From Schistocephalus solidus (lineage: Eukaryota; Platyhelminthes; Cestoda; Diphyllobothriidea; Diphyllobothriidae): a stretch of 64,000 nucleotides of DNA. The translations under genes and the position numbers were made by a program. Under the pieces are notes generated by a model. The model was not told where the DNA came from and ran no database searches. It was given only the letters and a program-made list of their open reading frames with translations. Below, piece after piece: positions 22,380 to 34,630 of the stretch; the first letter of the stretch is position 1, and each line of letters opens with the position of its first letter. The stretch covers positions 310,001 through 374,000 of the forward strand of contig WEDG01000466.1 in assembly GCA_017591395.1 (NCBI GenBank), in the 5' to 3' direction.

Positions 22380-22980
22380 TAGTTTTAAGTAGCCTTGCGC
22401 TGCAGCTACCGTAATCTCTCCTTCTCCCCACCTGAAACCGGTGTCAAGACAGCGTCAAGAAAACCGGAGATGGGAGAGGGCGCAGGTGGCTGCGCGGCCG
22501 GAGCCGACCCTGAGTGTACCACCAAACCTGGCTTGGATCCCAAAGAGTGAGAGTGCAATAAAGGCCACATTAAGAAGGAGCCATTGCAGCCTGACTCTCA
22601 GTCCGCCAGTCAGTTGGCAACCTTCCAAGCCACGGCTTTTAGCGCACCGTGATAGTTTCAAGCGCGCCAGCTTGTTTATAGTGAGGAAAATACGCTGAGC
22701 TGTTGACTTCACTCTCTCTCCCACCCCCACAATCAGACCATCATCCAAGCAAGGCATTTGTCTGATGTGGGAGTGGGTGCATTGGTTGACGGGTCGGCGT
22801 ACCCGTCTTCGCGCGCCACAGCACGACCTGGCCTCCATAACGCGCACACCAGGATTTTCTTACTCAGGAGATATGGAGGAGCCATCGCCATCTGACTCCC
22901 AGTCCACTGGTCAGCCACTCGACGCACACAGCACATACACTGGGCCGACGGCGTGGTCTGGTGTAAGCGTCAGATTGGCA
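22380..22980 (-). repeat. C-rich dispersed repeat, two minus-oriented pieces
   Basis: On the minus strand two similar blocks follow each other: aaaccgtggcttggaaggctgcc (22,975-23,005 region) and aaagccgtggcttggaaggttgcc (about 22,610-22,640). Each leads to a 'ctgggagtcag.tggc..tggctcct' segment. The second ends in gtcttgacaccggtttcagg near 22,440, as at 12.87 kb. Open frames here (for example 22,455-22,847) are incidental. Confidence 0.65.
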
Positions 22981-23102
22981 GCCTTCCAAGCCACGGTTTC
23001 TAAAAAACCGTGATTTTATCAGGTACATTATGATGATTGTGAGGGTGTTGTCTATGTATTAGGGTAGATGGTGTGCGCTGATGTGGCTTAGCCTCCAGTG
23101 GC

Positions 23103-23440
23103 TTACCGCAGGTTGACGTGGAGTTGCATGTGTCCTAATAGGCCCATGTGGTGCGTAAATATGCGGGAGCAGTGAGGGCAGTGGAGGCGGGCGCGTCGAC
23201 TGTATGTCGGAGCCCAAGGCACTGGTTCACCGGCCTCTGTGCGTTGGATTCGCAGGTGACCGACCAGGCCGATGCGTCAGTTAAAGTTGGAGGCGCAGTG
23301 TGGGCAGGAGAAATTGGTAGAGGCCGGGGGATGTAATTCATGGAAGTGGACGTGGCAGTGGCGGTAAGAATGGCAGGAGTGGAGGGTGTGCATGATGGAT
23401 CGGTGTTTTCGGAATTGCGGTGAATTCCGCTGTCGTTATC
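23103..23440 (-). pseudogene. C2H2 zinc-finger protein fragment (pseudogene)
   Basis: On the minus strand a Ser/Thr/Pro-rich stretch beginning DSGIHRN is followed, after a frameshift, by two C2H2 modules. Finger 1 reads FSCPHCASNFN-stop-RIGL then VGHLRIQ: it has an in-frame stop and its last histidine is replaced by Gln. Finger 2 reads LHCPHCSRIFTHHMGL then LGHMQLH, with Cys-x2-Cys and His-x4-His all present. The linker is RTEAGEPVPWAPTYSRRAR. This architecture matches a zinc-finger-like family hugely expanded in diphyllobothriid tapeworms. The fragment ends at a stop soon after finger 2. Confidence 0.8.
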
Positions 23441-23559
23441 TGAACGGTTCAACTCCTATTATGCTGTCAGCTTAATGTGTTTGTGTGGAGTGGTGGGTTG
23501 AAAGGCAGGCTGTGATGGCTCCACCTTAATGTGGCCTACAGGGCAATCTGAGTTAGAGC

Positions 23560-23790
23560 GGGTTCTCGCAACGCCTGCCACCAGTGCTCTTCTCCGTCTC
23601 CGGATTTCTTGGTTCTGTCATGGCAACGGGCCAAGGTAGGGGAGGAGGAGGGGATAGTGAGGTAGATGCATCGAAAGCCTAATATCACTATAGGCTAAAT
23701 CAAGCGAAAGTTACCGACTCTGCACCACCAAGCCGTGGAGCAAATGGTGGACCTTGTCAGAATCGACATTCAAACTGTTACTTGCTGATT
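23560..23790 (+). repeat. C-rich dispersed repeat, copy 3
   Basis: cttctccgtctccggatttc, ggtagatgcatcgaaagcc, then cagaatcgacattcaaactgt: same order as 12,830-13,030. Confidence 0.7.
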
Positions 23791-23794
23791 GTAA

Positions 23795-26315
23795 TTCACG
23801 ATGACGTTCATTATATACTTTCGTTTCCTCTTCACCTTCCTGGAAAAAGGGAATTTGAAAAGTAGTATTATATGTAAAATTTTTATAAATTTTGAACTAT
23901 TGGGGTTGAAGCATTTTGAAGAAAGCAAAGATAGGATAGCATTGTTTAAGTTGTAGTTAATTCTGTAGATAACTGTTTCACATGAAAACTTCCCCCAGCA
24001 TTTATTTATACCCCGACTGGAAACGGGAGTGAAGTGTTCACTCTATAGAGCACGCAGCCTATTCTAAACGGCAGTTCACACAGAAATTTAAACAAATGCA
24101 TAATGTAAGTGTACTGTTTATTCAGAAGAAAACAAACGTGTGCCTACACTTTTCAGAACTGCCAAATCAATCGTAATGCAGTTATTGGTGTTTTTGGGAT
24201 GTATTTGCATTTATTGTAACAACAATTAAGTGGACCTTTTACTGAGGAATACTGTCATCGTAGATCATTCACCGTCTTGTATGACTTCGCTGTGATGGCA
24301 GACTGTAGGCATACACAGCATCGCTCGAGTACCTCCATGCCCATGCTTCCAAATCGGAACCTTGCTCTACAGACTTCTGTCAGAAAGTGTGCCGATCCGC
24401 CGACTCACTCCTTGATGCAGTTACGAAACCCAAGTCCACGAACAGTGCTCACGTCAGCCGCATGTATGGTTCGTTGTGAGGCACAGCTACGCTGCTCAAC
24501 CTGTCCGGCCTGCCAGATGGCGGCGACGAAAACGCCTAAATCTAATAGCTCCTGTGAGAGGTTACTTATGGATGCGATTTGACCTGTTAGACGTCTTCGA
24601 AACTACTGCAAAACACTACTAACACGACCCACTGACCTGTGTGAAAAATTCAAGAACTGCCATAACACTTGAAAATGCATCCAAACGTGTATGAATAAAT
24701 GCTGTGGGTATAATCATATTTATGCAACGATGCTACTCGAGGTTGATTAATCTTATCTTTTCGTTTAACCCAACTTTATTTTAATGTTCATCATATGATA
24801 GGAGGTTTTTGCAAGCAAGGTTCAGTACTTAAGGGACGTCCGACACCTACGAAGATGCCTTGTGGTTCGTCCTCCGAAGTCAATGTTGACGTCTAAGGTC
24901 TGCGGGGATGCAGAGTTGACTCACACGCGATTCAATTTAAATTATGGGAAGTATGCTTGTGTTGACCTCCCTTCCTGCTACCTGCGCATCATGCGACAGT
25001 TCGATGGCCGTTTCCGACGAAGTCCACCGTGCGCCACACATAGCAAGTTTGGAGCAGAGACGATAATTATTTTCCGGCGACAGTAGACTTGGGCAGCATC
25101 TGTCACACGCTCTCACCTGGCCTTATTGTTATAACCAAATCAAGAAGACCGGAGGCGAGACAGGGTGGGGATGTATAGCGTGGCGGGCTGCCTCACCGAG
25201 GCGTGCCGTCACACCACATGTGCGGCATCTGTTATGGGAGCACACACCGATTAACATTTGCCGTGCCCTAATCTAGCCTTCCCCCCCCCTTTATTGGTTC
25301 AGTGCATCTGCCGTGTGGCCCGTTTAGTGGCAGACCGCCATGCACTATCGGCAAGACTAGATCAAGCAGTCGGGAGATGAGATTGGTCGCAGTGGTTGAA
25401 TTAGCATGCATTTTTTCTGACTACTCCTCTGAGGTGAAGAATTCCCGCTTACTGGGATATTTCATGGGTTAGAGGTGCCGTAAGGCCGCCTGGGAATGTA
25501 GCCGCTGAAGTCTAGCCATCTCTGCTGCTCTAACGCCGTGTCGTGACGCGTTTAGGTCGTTGCGGCCGCTGGAAAATGCATAATCGATAATTTAGGAAGA
25601 CTGTTTGCACGGTACCAGTGCCAATCCGTCTCCCTCTCTCTTCTCACTTCTCCTGCTTTTGTTAGCTGGAAGACTGCATTAATCCGAATGGAGGTAAGAT
25701 TGACAAAGCTGATCTCGTGGAATATAGCCCCCTCGTGGTACCTGTTCGCTGACTTGAAGAAACGATATCGAACGGTCTTCTTCTCAAGTTTAATGCCAGC
25801 CACTGCAGAGCACAGCGTAGTTTAAGATCAGATTTGATTTACCAAAAAACCCAATGACCTCCCCATCCCTGTGCCACAGCCCTTTCTGAGCAGGTACATA
25901 ATTTGCTAGGTAAATTATCTATTTTTGCCAGCATCAGTGATAAAATCAAGGTAATCTTCGATTGTTTGCAGTTGACCAAGTCGTCGTCGTACCGGCAAGA
26001 CCATCTGCGATAGAGGTAAAAATCGCTAATTTTATTGCATTTGTGTCTGCGTACCACTGTGTGTTCAGTTGGCTGAATATGCTTTTATTTCTGATAGTGG
26101 CTCACAGCATGTATCCGATACCACTGTCTTAAATGTAAGCATTATTGCATCTCTAACTGACCCGAGTTCATTTATAATCTTTTATTTTACTGATGAGTGT
26201 GCCTACTTAACATTCAACCGCTCCTTCTGGCATTGACGTCAAAAAGGTTTACACTTTATAAATTTCAGTCTTTGTTAAGAAGTAGCCACGTCGAGCCAAA
26301 TCTCACTTTTCTAAT
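23795..26315. other. Unassigned sequence
   Basis: No gene recognised. About 25,140-25,230 is a weak minus-oriented relative of the C-rich repeat (caagaagaccggaggcgagac). The region is otherwise unique. Confidence 0.4.
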
Positions 26316-26319
26316 GAAT

Positions 26320-26640
26320 TAGTGTATCGAACAGTGATAAAACAGGACAATGGGCCAGTGGATAAATTTTATTGGTAAACACAATAACCAAAGGTCGCTG
26401 GTGCGAATCCCAGATGATCCGCACCTAAGATTGGGAATGACTAGCTGATGACAGCTAATAAGCTTGAAATTCCCCCTTCCGGTCTCCTGTGTCTTTATCG
26501 GTTCCGTATTTTCAAACTGTTTTCCCAGAACGGGTATCCTCCTGAATTTGTCTGCCAATTTATGCAGTGATGAAACTTCCTGTAAAAGGTATTTACAGAG
26601 CTACGATCGCCCAGGCGCCAACACCAATAGATTTGCTAAC
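26320..26640 (+). mobile_element. SINE-bearing element, inverted partner of 50.1 kb
   Basis: Plus-sense SINE (A-box region atgggccagtggataa, B-box region gtgcgaatcccag, hammerhead segment 26,441-26,482). It is embedded in a longer sequence whose ends (atcgaacagtgataaaacagg at left, aaaggtatttacagagctacg at right) are also present, inverted, at 50,085-50,395. The repeated unit is therefore about 320 bp. The stem III palindrome is lost in this copy. Confidence 0.75.
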
Positions 26641-26649
26641 AGTCTCTTA

Positions 26650-26790
26650 TGTAAAAATATATCTGAACTCAATGACCAAATGTCATGGGTTCTAATCTTA
26701 GGTGATCCGCACCTGTGATTGGTAATGACTGGCTAATAAGCTAGAAATGGCCTTTTCGGTCTTCCTATACTTTATTGGTTCCATTTGTCA
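26650..26790 (+). mobile_element. SINE fragment
   Basis: Plus-sense piece: gggttctaatcttaggtgatccgcacc, gactggctaataagctagaaatgg, cttattggttcc-like end. A deletion removed part of the hammerhead core between CTG and the stem II loop. Confidence 0.65.
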
Positions 26791-26849
26791 TCAGTCGGAT
26801 ACGGGATACTCGTGTGGGTGTGACTTCGAGCTCACCGTAGAGTGTTGCC

Positions 26850-26975
26850 AATAGCCGTAGTGGCTAGCGATATAGGCAGAATGACATAACCGAAAAAGAC
26901 AAGGGAGACTGGAATGGCAATTTCTAGTTTTTTAGTCGTCATCAGCCAACCACATTCAACCCCGATGAACCACGA
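26850..26975 (-). mobile_element. SINE fragment
   Basis: Minus-sense copy: gcgatataggcagaatgacataaccg, gagactggaatggcaatttct, gtcgtcatcagccaacc. It keeps CTGATGA and GAAA on the minus strand. The linker 'atataggcagaatgacat' is the same as between units of the 310-bp array. Confidence 0.75.
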
Positions 26976-27380
26976 GCTACTGCCTGAGGGGCTCTGGAGC
27001 CAATTCCAACGAAACGAGTACCTCCGGTTATGCGACCGGTGAACTCCCTCTAATATACTAGATATGTAAACCTTTCTGCAGCAAGTAATAATCTTAATAA
27101 CCTTCCTGCATTTGTTAGAACGAAGAGGACCAAACTGCACTGGAAAGTGTCCCCCCGCCTCTGGAGTGCTACATCAGTCGGTAGTTCTGGCATGGTTATC
27201 TCATGAAATACCAATCTAACTTATAAGAGGAATTTTGAATTTAAAAAAATTACGTAAGTATATTTGTAATATTTACTGGCATGCAACCTAATCGCAAACT
27301 ATTTAAATTGCCTCAAGGTACCCGCTTTTGGATGAGATTCCACCCAGTTGTCTGTGAAAACAGCACTCTGGAATAAAGAC
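26976..27380. other. Unassigned sequence
   Basis: Nothing recognised. Confidence 0.4.
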
Positions 27381-28261
27381 TGCCTTTTATGTAGTATGTA
27401 GAGATTTTTCGTGCGATTTTCAACGCTCTCATAACTTCAAATATATTGAATAGAAAACAAGCACGGAAATATTCTTATTGTCCTCAGTCGTCAAGAAAAT
27501 GTTACCTTCTTCAAATGGTATACTTCAAGAGAGTACGCATTGTGGATTGAAAAAAACCTTTCTAATTGTGAGATATTTTGAGACTGTGGAATGTCCATGA
27601 ATGAAGCATTGTCTTTGTCTGTATCAATACTGCTTTTAAATTAATTTCGAAATATTTGGAGCACCAACTGGAGCCTTAATCATAGCGCCATGAAATGGAG
27701 GATTTTTATAAGAAGGAAGGTATACAGCATACAGTTTGAAAACCATTAATTCACGTGCAAATACAGTTCGGGGTCAACATTATTTGGTAATTGGTAATGT
27801 ATTATAAAACTGAAAGATAACCTTTCTTACTATAGACATTTTGAGTAAAAATAATTCTCTACGCAATGGATACAATAATGGATATTTTCTGGTACGATGT
27901 CTTTTAAATACATTCAAGTTTACAAACCAATCGAAAATTATTAGGAAAATGCGTACTAGTTTAGTCCAATTTTTCACTTTTGTAATTACAGGTGGCCAGA
28001 AAGAGCCTCCTTCAAAAGCCTGCATCTAAATGCGTTAGAAATATCTTTGGATGAGTCTGTGCGATGATAACTATCACAATCATACTTCAGTATCATTTTT
28101 TTGACTCAAATTTCCGTTCACATTTCACGAGATGGGAAATTTACCGTATGATCGAAAGGTATGCTTCTGTCTGACGTAATTTTGGCAGCATGATTATGTA
28201 AATCGCTTCGGCTGCTGAGACAGTAAACACCCCATGGCTGATTGTTTTTCTTAACACTCTC
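27380..28261 (+). repeat. AT-rich repeat family, diverged direct copy
   Basis: 27,390-27,990 is a diverged copy of 28,680-29,300 and 27,991-28,261 is a close copy of 29,301-29,570 (shared tggccagaaagagcctcct, cacgagatgggaaatttaccg, ccatggctgattg). The two copies are in the same orientation about 1.3 kb apart. The second copy contains an extra segment of about 400 bp (28,262-28,680). Confidence 0.8.
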
Positions 28262-29946
28262 TCTTGAGTACTATGAATTATTGCCACCGATTTTTATCGT
28301 CATTATATCTTAATTTTGTAGAAACTGTGCATAGTAGAAACTGTGCAGTCATTATTACCCAGTCTGCCTCTGAGAGGCAGCCGGAAGTTCGTTCACATTT
28401 AGTCATCGCATAAGCCAGACAAGCATTTGGAATACACCAAAAAATGCGAATTTCACCGAAATTTTGATGCACCAAACCCATCTCAATGAAGCCTTCTCTG
28501 TGTAGTGTAGTATTATGAACTTTAACGACTTGTTCAGAGGAAATATTAACCAAAATGATGAAATGCGTCAACGATACGAAATGATTACGTTATGAGGGTA
28601 CTAAGAATATGTATAGTGCCTCTTTATAATAAGATAATTCAACTGGTTCATATGTTTGTTTTCGGCAGCCTCTGGAAAAAAAACCACTTTTGTAGTATGA
28701 AGTTTTGTCATTGATTTTCAATGTCCTTATGTATTCGAATATAAACGATAGAAAGCATGTAGGGAACAATTTGTTTCTGTAATCACTTCCTAGAAAATTA
28801 TGTCTGTTTCAAAATTTTTACTTGAAGTACGGGTAATTATTGTTTGTGCAAAGTTTTTCATCATGAACTTTTTTGAGTCATTAAAATTTCCAATCATAAC
28901 GTATCGTATTTGTACAATTCTTAATGCTGTCTATAAAGTATACAACATTATCTACAACCATCGCAAAATTTTATGACCCTTATGTGACGTCTTCCTCATC
29001 ATGCATAGCAAAATGGGCGATTTTTCTTGGACTGTAAACAACGTGTCAGTTGGAAACCCAAAACATATATCTAACGGCAGTTCGGTGTCAAAATTAATCA
29101 AACATTAGTAAAGCGTTTTTCCAACAAAAAACACTTTCTGAAGCATAGCTTATGAATATGTTATTTGCCAAAAAAGGAGTGCAAGAGAGAATATTTCTGT
29201 TTAGGATTTCTATAAAATATATCCGAATTTATATGGGCATTGACAATCATTGGGCGAAATGCATAACAGGTTCTTGGAATTTTACAGTTTTTTGTTTACT
29301 GGTGGCCAGAAAGAGCCTCCTACAAAAGCCGGCATCCAAATGCGTTAGAAATATCTTTGGATGAGTCTGTGCGATGATAACTATCACAATCATACTTCAG
29401 TATCATTTTTTGACTCCAATTTCCTTTTACATTTCACGAGATGGGAAATTTACCGTCTGATCGAAAGGTATGCTTCTGTATGACGTAATTTTGGCAGCAT
29501 GATTATGTAAATCGCTTCGGCTGCCGAGACAGTAAACACCCCATGGCTGATTGTTTTTCTTAACACTCTCTGCACTGGTAATTTCCCAGTCTCCAGAGTT
29601 TTCAGACGCTTTACCCGCATGTAACGTAGTGCTGGTGACAGTGACTTGTACAGAAAGACTTATAGCAAGACAAATTGGCAGTCCGCACTGCTTAAGGCTG
29701 CGAAAACAAATCCATTCTCATGTTTCGACAGGTGAACGTGCTTCATGCTTCATTGCACCAAATAAAATTGTACTGTTCAGAATGCCCCTTCAAGAGTTAA
29801 TTAATTGTTTCTGTAAGTGGAACTGATCATTTGCTGCTGGTTTAAAGTGATAAATTGAAACTGATCGAGATTTCATCGTTTTCTTGCCTTTTCGTCTGAT
29901 CGGGTATAATGTTTGCATGACGGCAGCTTCCTCAATACGACACTAT
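28262..29946 (+). repeat. 1.68-kb repeat, left arm of distant inverted pair
   Basis: Inverted match to 54,135-55,814. Near 28,278-28,571 the two copies give the same 97-codon minus-strand frame (beginning MTHFIILVNIS). At 29,152-29,340 they share a plus-strand frame (beginning MNMLFAKKGVQ). I recognise no domain in either. The similarity ends at 28,262 inside tcttgagtac and at about 29,946 in tcaatacgacact. It is probably a non-autonomous mobile element. Confidence 0.85.
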
Positions 29947-30445
29947 GCAGCACAAAAACAAGTTCAATTTTCAGAAATTCCCTTCAAGAGTTAACGAATT
30001 GTTTCTGTAGGTCGAAATGACCATGCACTATGGTACTATCACAACTAGACTTGAGTACTATTTTTGGCTTCAATTTTGGTTTACATTTCACGAGATGGGA
30101 AATTTAGCGTATGATTTAACGGTCTTTTTCTGTCTGAAGAAATTTTAGCAGTATGATTATGTAAATCGCTTTGGCTGTCGAGACAAAAAACACTCGGCAT
30201 TGTTACTTCCCCAAAATCCAGGAGTTGAGACGCTGCACCTGTAGGGAGAGGCTTTTAGCAAAGGTAAATAGTGATCCGCAAGTCTTGGGCTGCGTAAAAA
30301 AACTCATTCTCACGTTTCAACAGGTGCACTTACTTCTTGTTTCATTGTGCCCATTACAATTATACTTTTCAGAAAGCCCATTCAAGTGTTAATTAAGTAG
30401 TAGAGGATTTTGGCAGATTTGAATGATTCATTTGACTCACTTGTG
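29947..30445 (+). repeat. AT-rich repeat family, third partial copy
   Basis: 30,060-30,400 repeats, with more divergence, the order seen at 29,410-29,800: cacgagatgggaaatttagcg, gattatgtaaatcgcttt, ctcattctcacgtttcaacaggtg. Confidence 0.7.
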
Positions 30446-30457
30446 AAAAACTCGGCA

Positions 30458-30537
30458 GCCTCGGTTGGATTCGAACCCACGCCAGCAAGGGGAAGGCTTA
30501 AGTACAGCCAACGCTCTAGCCAACTGAGCTACGAGGC
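30458..30537 (-). repeat. tRNA-like sequence, family 2
   Basis: On the minus strand GGCCTCGTAGCTCAGTTGGC, an anticodon arm GGCT-GTACTTA-AGCC (anticodon ACT in the loop), a long variable region and gggTTCGAATCC. The seven-pair acceptor can form with CGAGGCT; one T-stem pair is mismatched. Flanks on both sides resemble those at 19,966. Partial duplication of the flank (acccaacgctctagccaacg) lies at 30,581-30,602. Confidence 0.6.
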
Positions 30538-30539
30538 CC

Positions 30540-31655
30540 CACCGGGAGCCGTGAGTTTAATCAAACTTGGGTCGGGTAACTTGACCCAACGCTCTAGCCA
30601 ACGTGGTAAATTGAAATTAGTCAACATTTCATCGCCTTATGACCTTCTCCCATGATCAATAAAAAGTTTGGATGATGGCAGCTTCTTCAATACGATCCTA
30701 GGTGGCCTACGTGCAGGATGCCTACAGAGCTGAGTATTAGTATCAAGCAACAGGAGGTGACAGCATTTAAGGCCACCGATAGAAATTCACTTCAGTTTCT
30801 GCTGATTCCTTGCCTACTTCGACTGAAATTTCAACTTTACCATTTGCCGATGTCTACATTATTCAACAAAATGGTATAGCATTGCGTTGTGCAATAAAAT
30901 ACAGTGATCATCAATATTAAGGACAAATTATCCGGTCTTTTAGACCGTTAAAAGCATATTTAGGCATCAGGCAAAATGTATCCAAACACGCTGACCAACA
31001 CAGTAATTTCTGCGTTGTAGCAGTCACCAAGCCGGGTATTGGAAGACCTTCTTCTGCACTCGTATTTCACCGGTATGGTGTCGTTGTGTGACGCAAGTGT
31101 GTGGGTTTAACCTAATCAACGAATTCCCCTATTTCCCTGTTCCTTCTAGTGCATGCACGCCTTTGTAATTCTATTAGAACTTCATACATGAAATAGATGC
31201 AAATTCTTCGGATCAAAGAGTTCAAGGTCAGCGGAGAAACTAGAGTTCATATGCAGGAAACGCGGGCCGATTAAAAGAATAAGACGAAACCTTTGAAGCT
31301 GTGTCCTCCATCGACATAGGATGGCAAACCACATGCGCCAAGACTTTCAGCATTTCAGTAGCATGAGTAGCAGATAAACGGACATGAGATTTCGCAGGGA
31401 TCTTTCATTTCCAAAATATCCCTTTTTCATATCAGTGAAAATTTCCATATAGGATTCTGTCGAGTCCGCTCTCTTCGGCACCGACGATCACTCAACATAG
31501 TCCATTTGAATCAATTGTGAGAAAATTCATGGCCTCAGTGGAATATAAGTCCAAAATAAGCCTCCATTACTGCACTACCACGGGCAAAATGATTTCTTTT
31601 ACTAGTTTTGTTCACTAAATGCAGTATCTTGTTGGTAATAATTTGGAAGGAAAAG
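30540..31655. other. Unassigned sequence
   Basis: No gene or repeat recognised. Confidence 0.4.
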
Positions 31656-31659
31656 TAAT

Positions 31660-32005
31660 CTCAAGCATTTCAGTAGAAAAAAACTATGAAATATTATGTT
31701 CGCTGTAGTGAGAAGCCGATACCACGCAAAACACAAAATAACGCAAAACATCACTCCTGCCAACATTACATGTTTTGGCCGCCAAACGCTACAAAAGTGC
31801 GGCCCCACCCCACACAGTAAGGGGACCCTTCAACCATTTGATCGTGAATATACCTCGGTGAATGCGGTCACTGATTGATGTGCCGCCGGGGTGTACCATC
31901 TGAAGTGGTCAGAGTTTGACGAGACACACCTTTCGTTTATCACACCGATATGAGCCCACCCGTTCTGAAAGTGAATCACCAGCGAAACTCACAGTTTTCT
32001 CCATC
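31660..32005 (-). repeat. Dispersed repeat, inverted relative of 57.1 kb
   Basis: Inverted match to 57,090-57,435. Both contain, in opposite orientation, cctgccaacatta, tttggccgccaa, aaaagtgcggc, acacacctttcgtttat and actcacagtt-tctcc. About 340 bp, function unknown. Confidence 0.7.
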
Positions 32006-32009
32006 CAAG

Positions 32010-33845
<1,836 letters not shown>

Positions 33846-34494
33846 CAGCATAACATGACCGACAAAGACAAGGGGAGACTGGAATGACCATTTCTGGCTT
33901 ATTAGCCGTCATCAGCCAGCCATACCCAAACCCAGGCGCTGCGGCGCCCGAGCCTCGAACTCGCGACCTTCTTGGGCAGAAGTCCAACGCTCTACCCACT
34001 GCGCCACGAGCTCGTTGTCTTGCCGGTTTCGATCGGGAATATTAACAATTGTAGTGGGGCGCTCACCGATCGGTTACAGGACTCACTCGTCCCGTTGTGC
34101 CTTGGGGCTAACTCTCAAGCCCCGCCAGCAGCCGTGAGGCAGCTTAGTATATAGGCAGAATAACATGACCGACAAAGACAAGGGAGACTGGAATGGCCAT
34201 TTCTGGCTTATTAGCCGTCATCAGCCAGCCATACCCAAACCCAGGCGCTGCGGCACCGAGCCTCGAACTCGCGACCTTCTTGGGCGAAGTCCAACGCTCT
34301 ACCCACTGCGCCACGAGCTCGTTGTCTTGCCGGTTTCGATCGGGAATATTAACAATGGTAGTGGGGCGCTCACCGATCGGTTACAGGACTCACTCGTCCC
34401 GTTGTGCCTTGGGGCTAACTCTCAAGCCCCGCCAGCAGCCGTGAGGCAGCTTAGTATATAGGCAGAATAACATGACCGACAAAGACAAGGGAGA

Positions 34495-34535
34495 CTGGAA
34501 TGGCCATTTCTGGCTTATTAGCCGTCATCAGCCAG
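34495..34535 (-). ncRNA. Hammerhead ribozyme motif, type I (representative array unit)
   Basis: Minus strand, 5' to 3': CTGG (stem I, 34,535-34,532); CTGATGA (34,531-34,525); C then GGCT-AATA-AGCC then A (stem II with a C/A mismatch at its base); GAAA (34,510-34,507); palindrome TGGCCA; TT; then CCAG (34,498-34,495) closing stem I. Predicted cleavage is after the ATT triplet, between 34,499 and 34,498. Further out GGG (in ggtttGGGtatgg) can pair with CCC (in tctCCCttg), making an internal loop in stem I as in natural fast-cleaving forms. Stem III is minimal and self-complementary, so a dimeric fold is likely. The same segment sits at the equivalent place in the other units; only the first (33,855 unit) has a changed palindrome (TGGTCA). 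Confidence 0.75.
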
Positions 34536-34566
34536 CCATACCCAAACCCAGGCGCTGCGGCGCCCG

Positions 34567-34630
34567 AGCCTCGAACTCGCGACCTTGTTGGGCAGAAGTC
34601 CAACGCTCTACCCACTGCGCCACGAGCTCG
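34567..34630 (-). repeat. tRNA-like head with A and B boxes (representative array unit)
   Basis: On the minus strand gagctcgTGGCGCAGTGGGtagagcg gives an A box (34,622-34,612) and cgcGAGTTCGAGGC a B box (34,578-34,568), 33 nt apart as in tRNA genes. Between them ttggactTCTgcccaa resembles the anticodon arm of tRNA-Arg(UCU). An internal RNA polymerase III promoter is the natural reading. It lies about 30 nt upstream of hammerhead stem I. Some units have gggcgaag in place of gggcagaag on the plus strand, a one-base deletion in the anticodon loop. Confidence 0.75.

Noticed and set aside
30458..30537. Functional tRNA gene
   Set aside because: One T-stem pair is mismatched, the anticodon stem has only four clean pairs, and the similarity to another copy extends beyond the tRNA on both sides.
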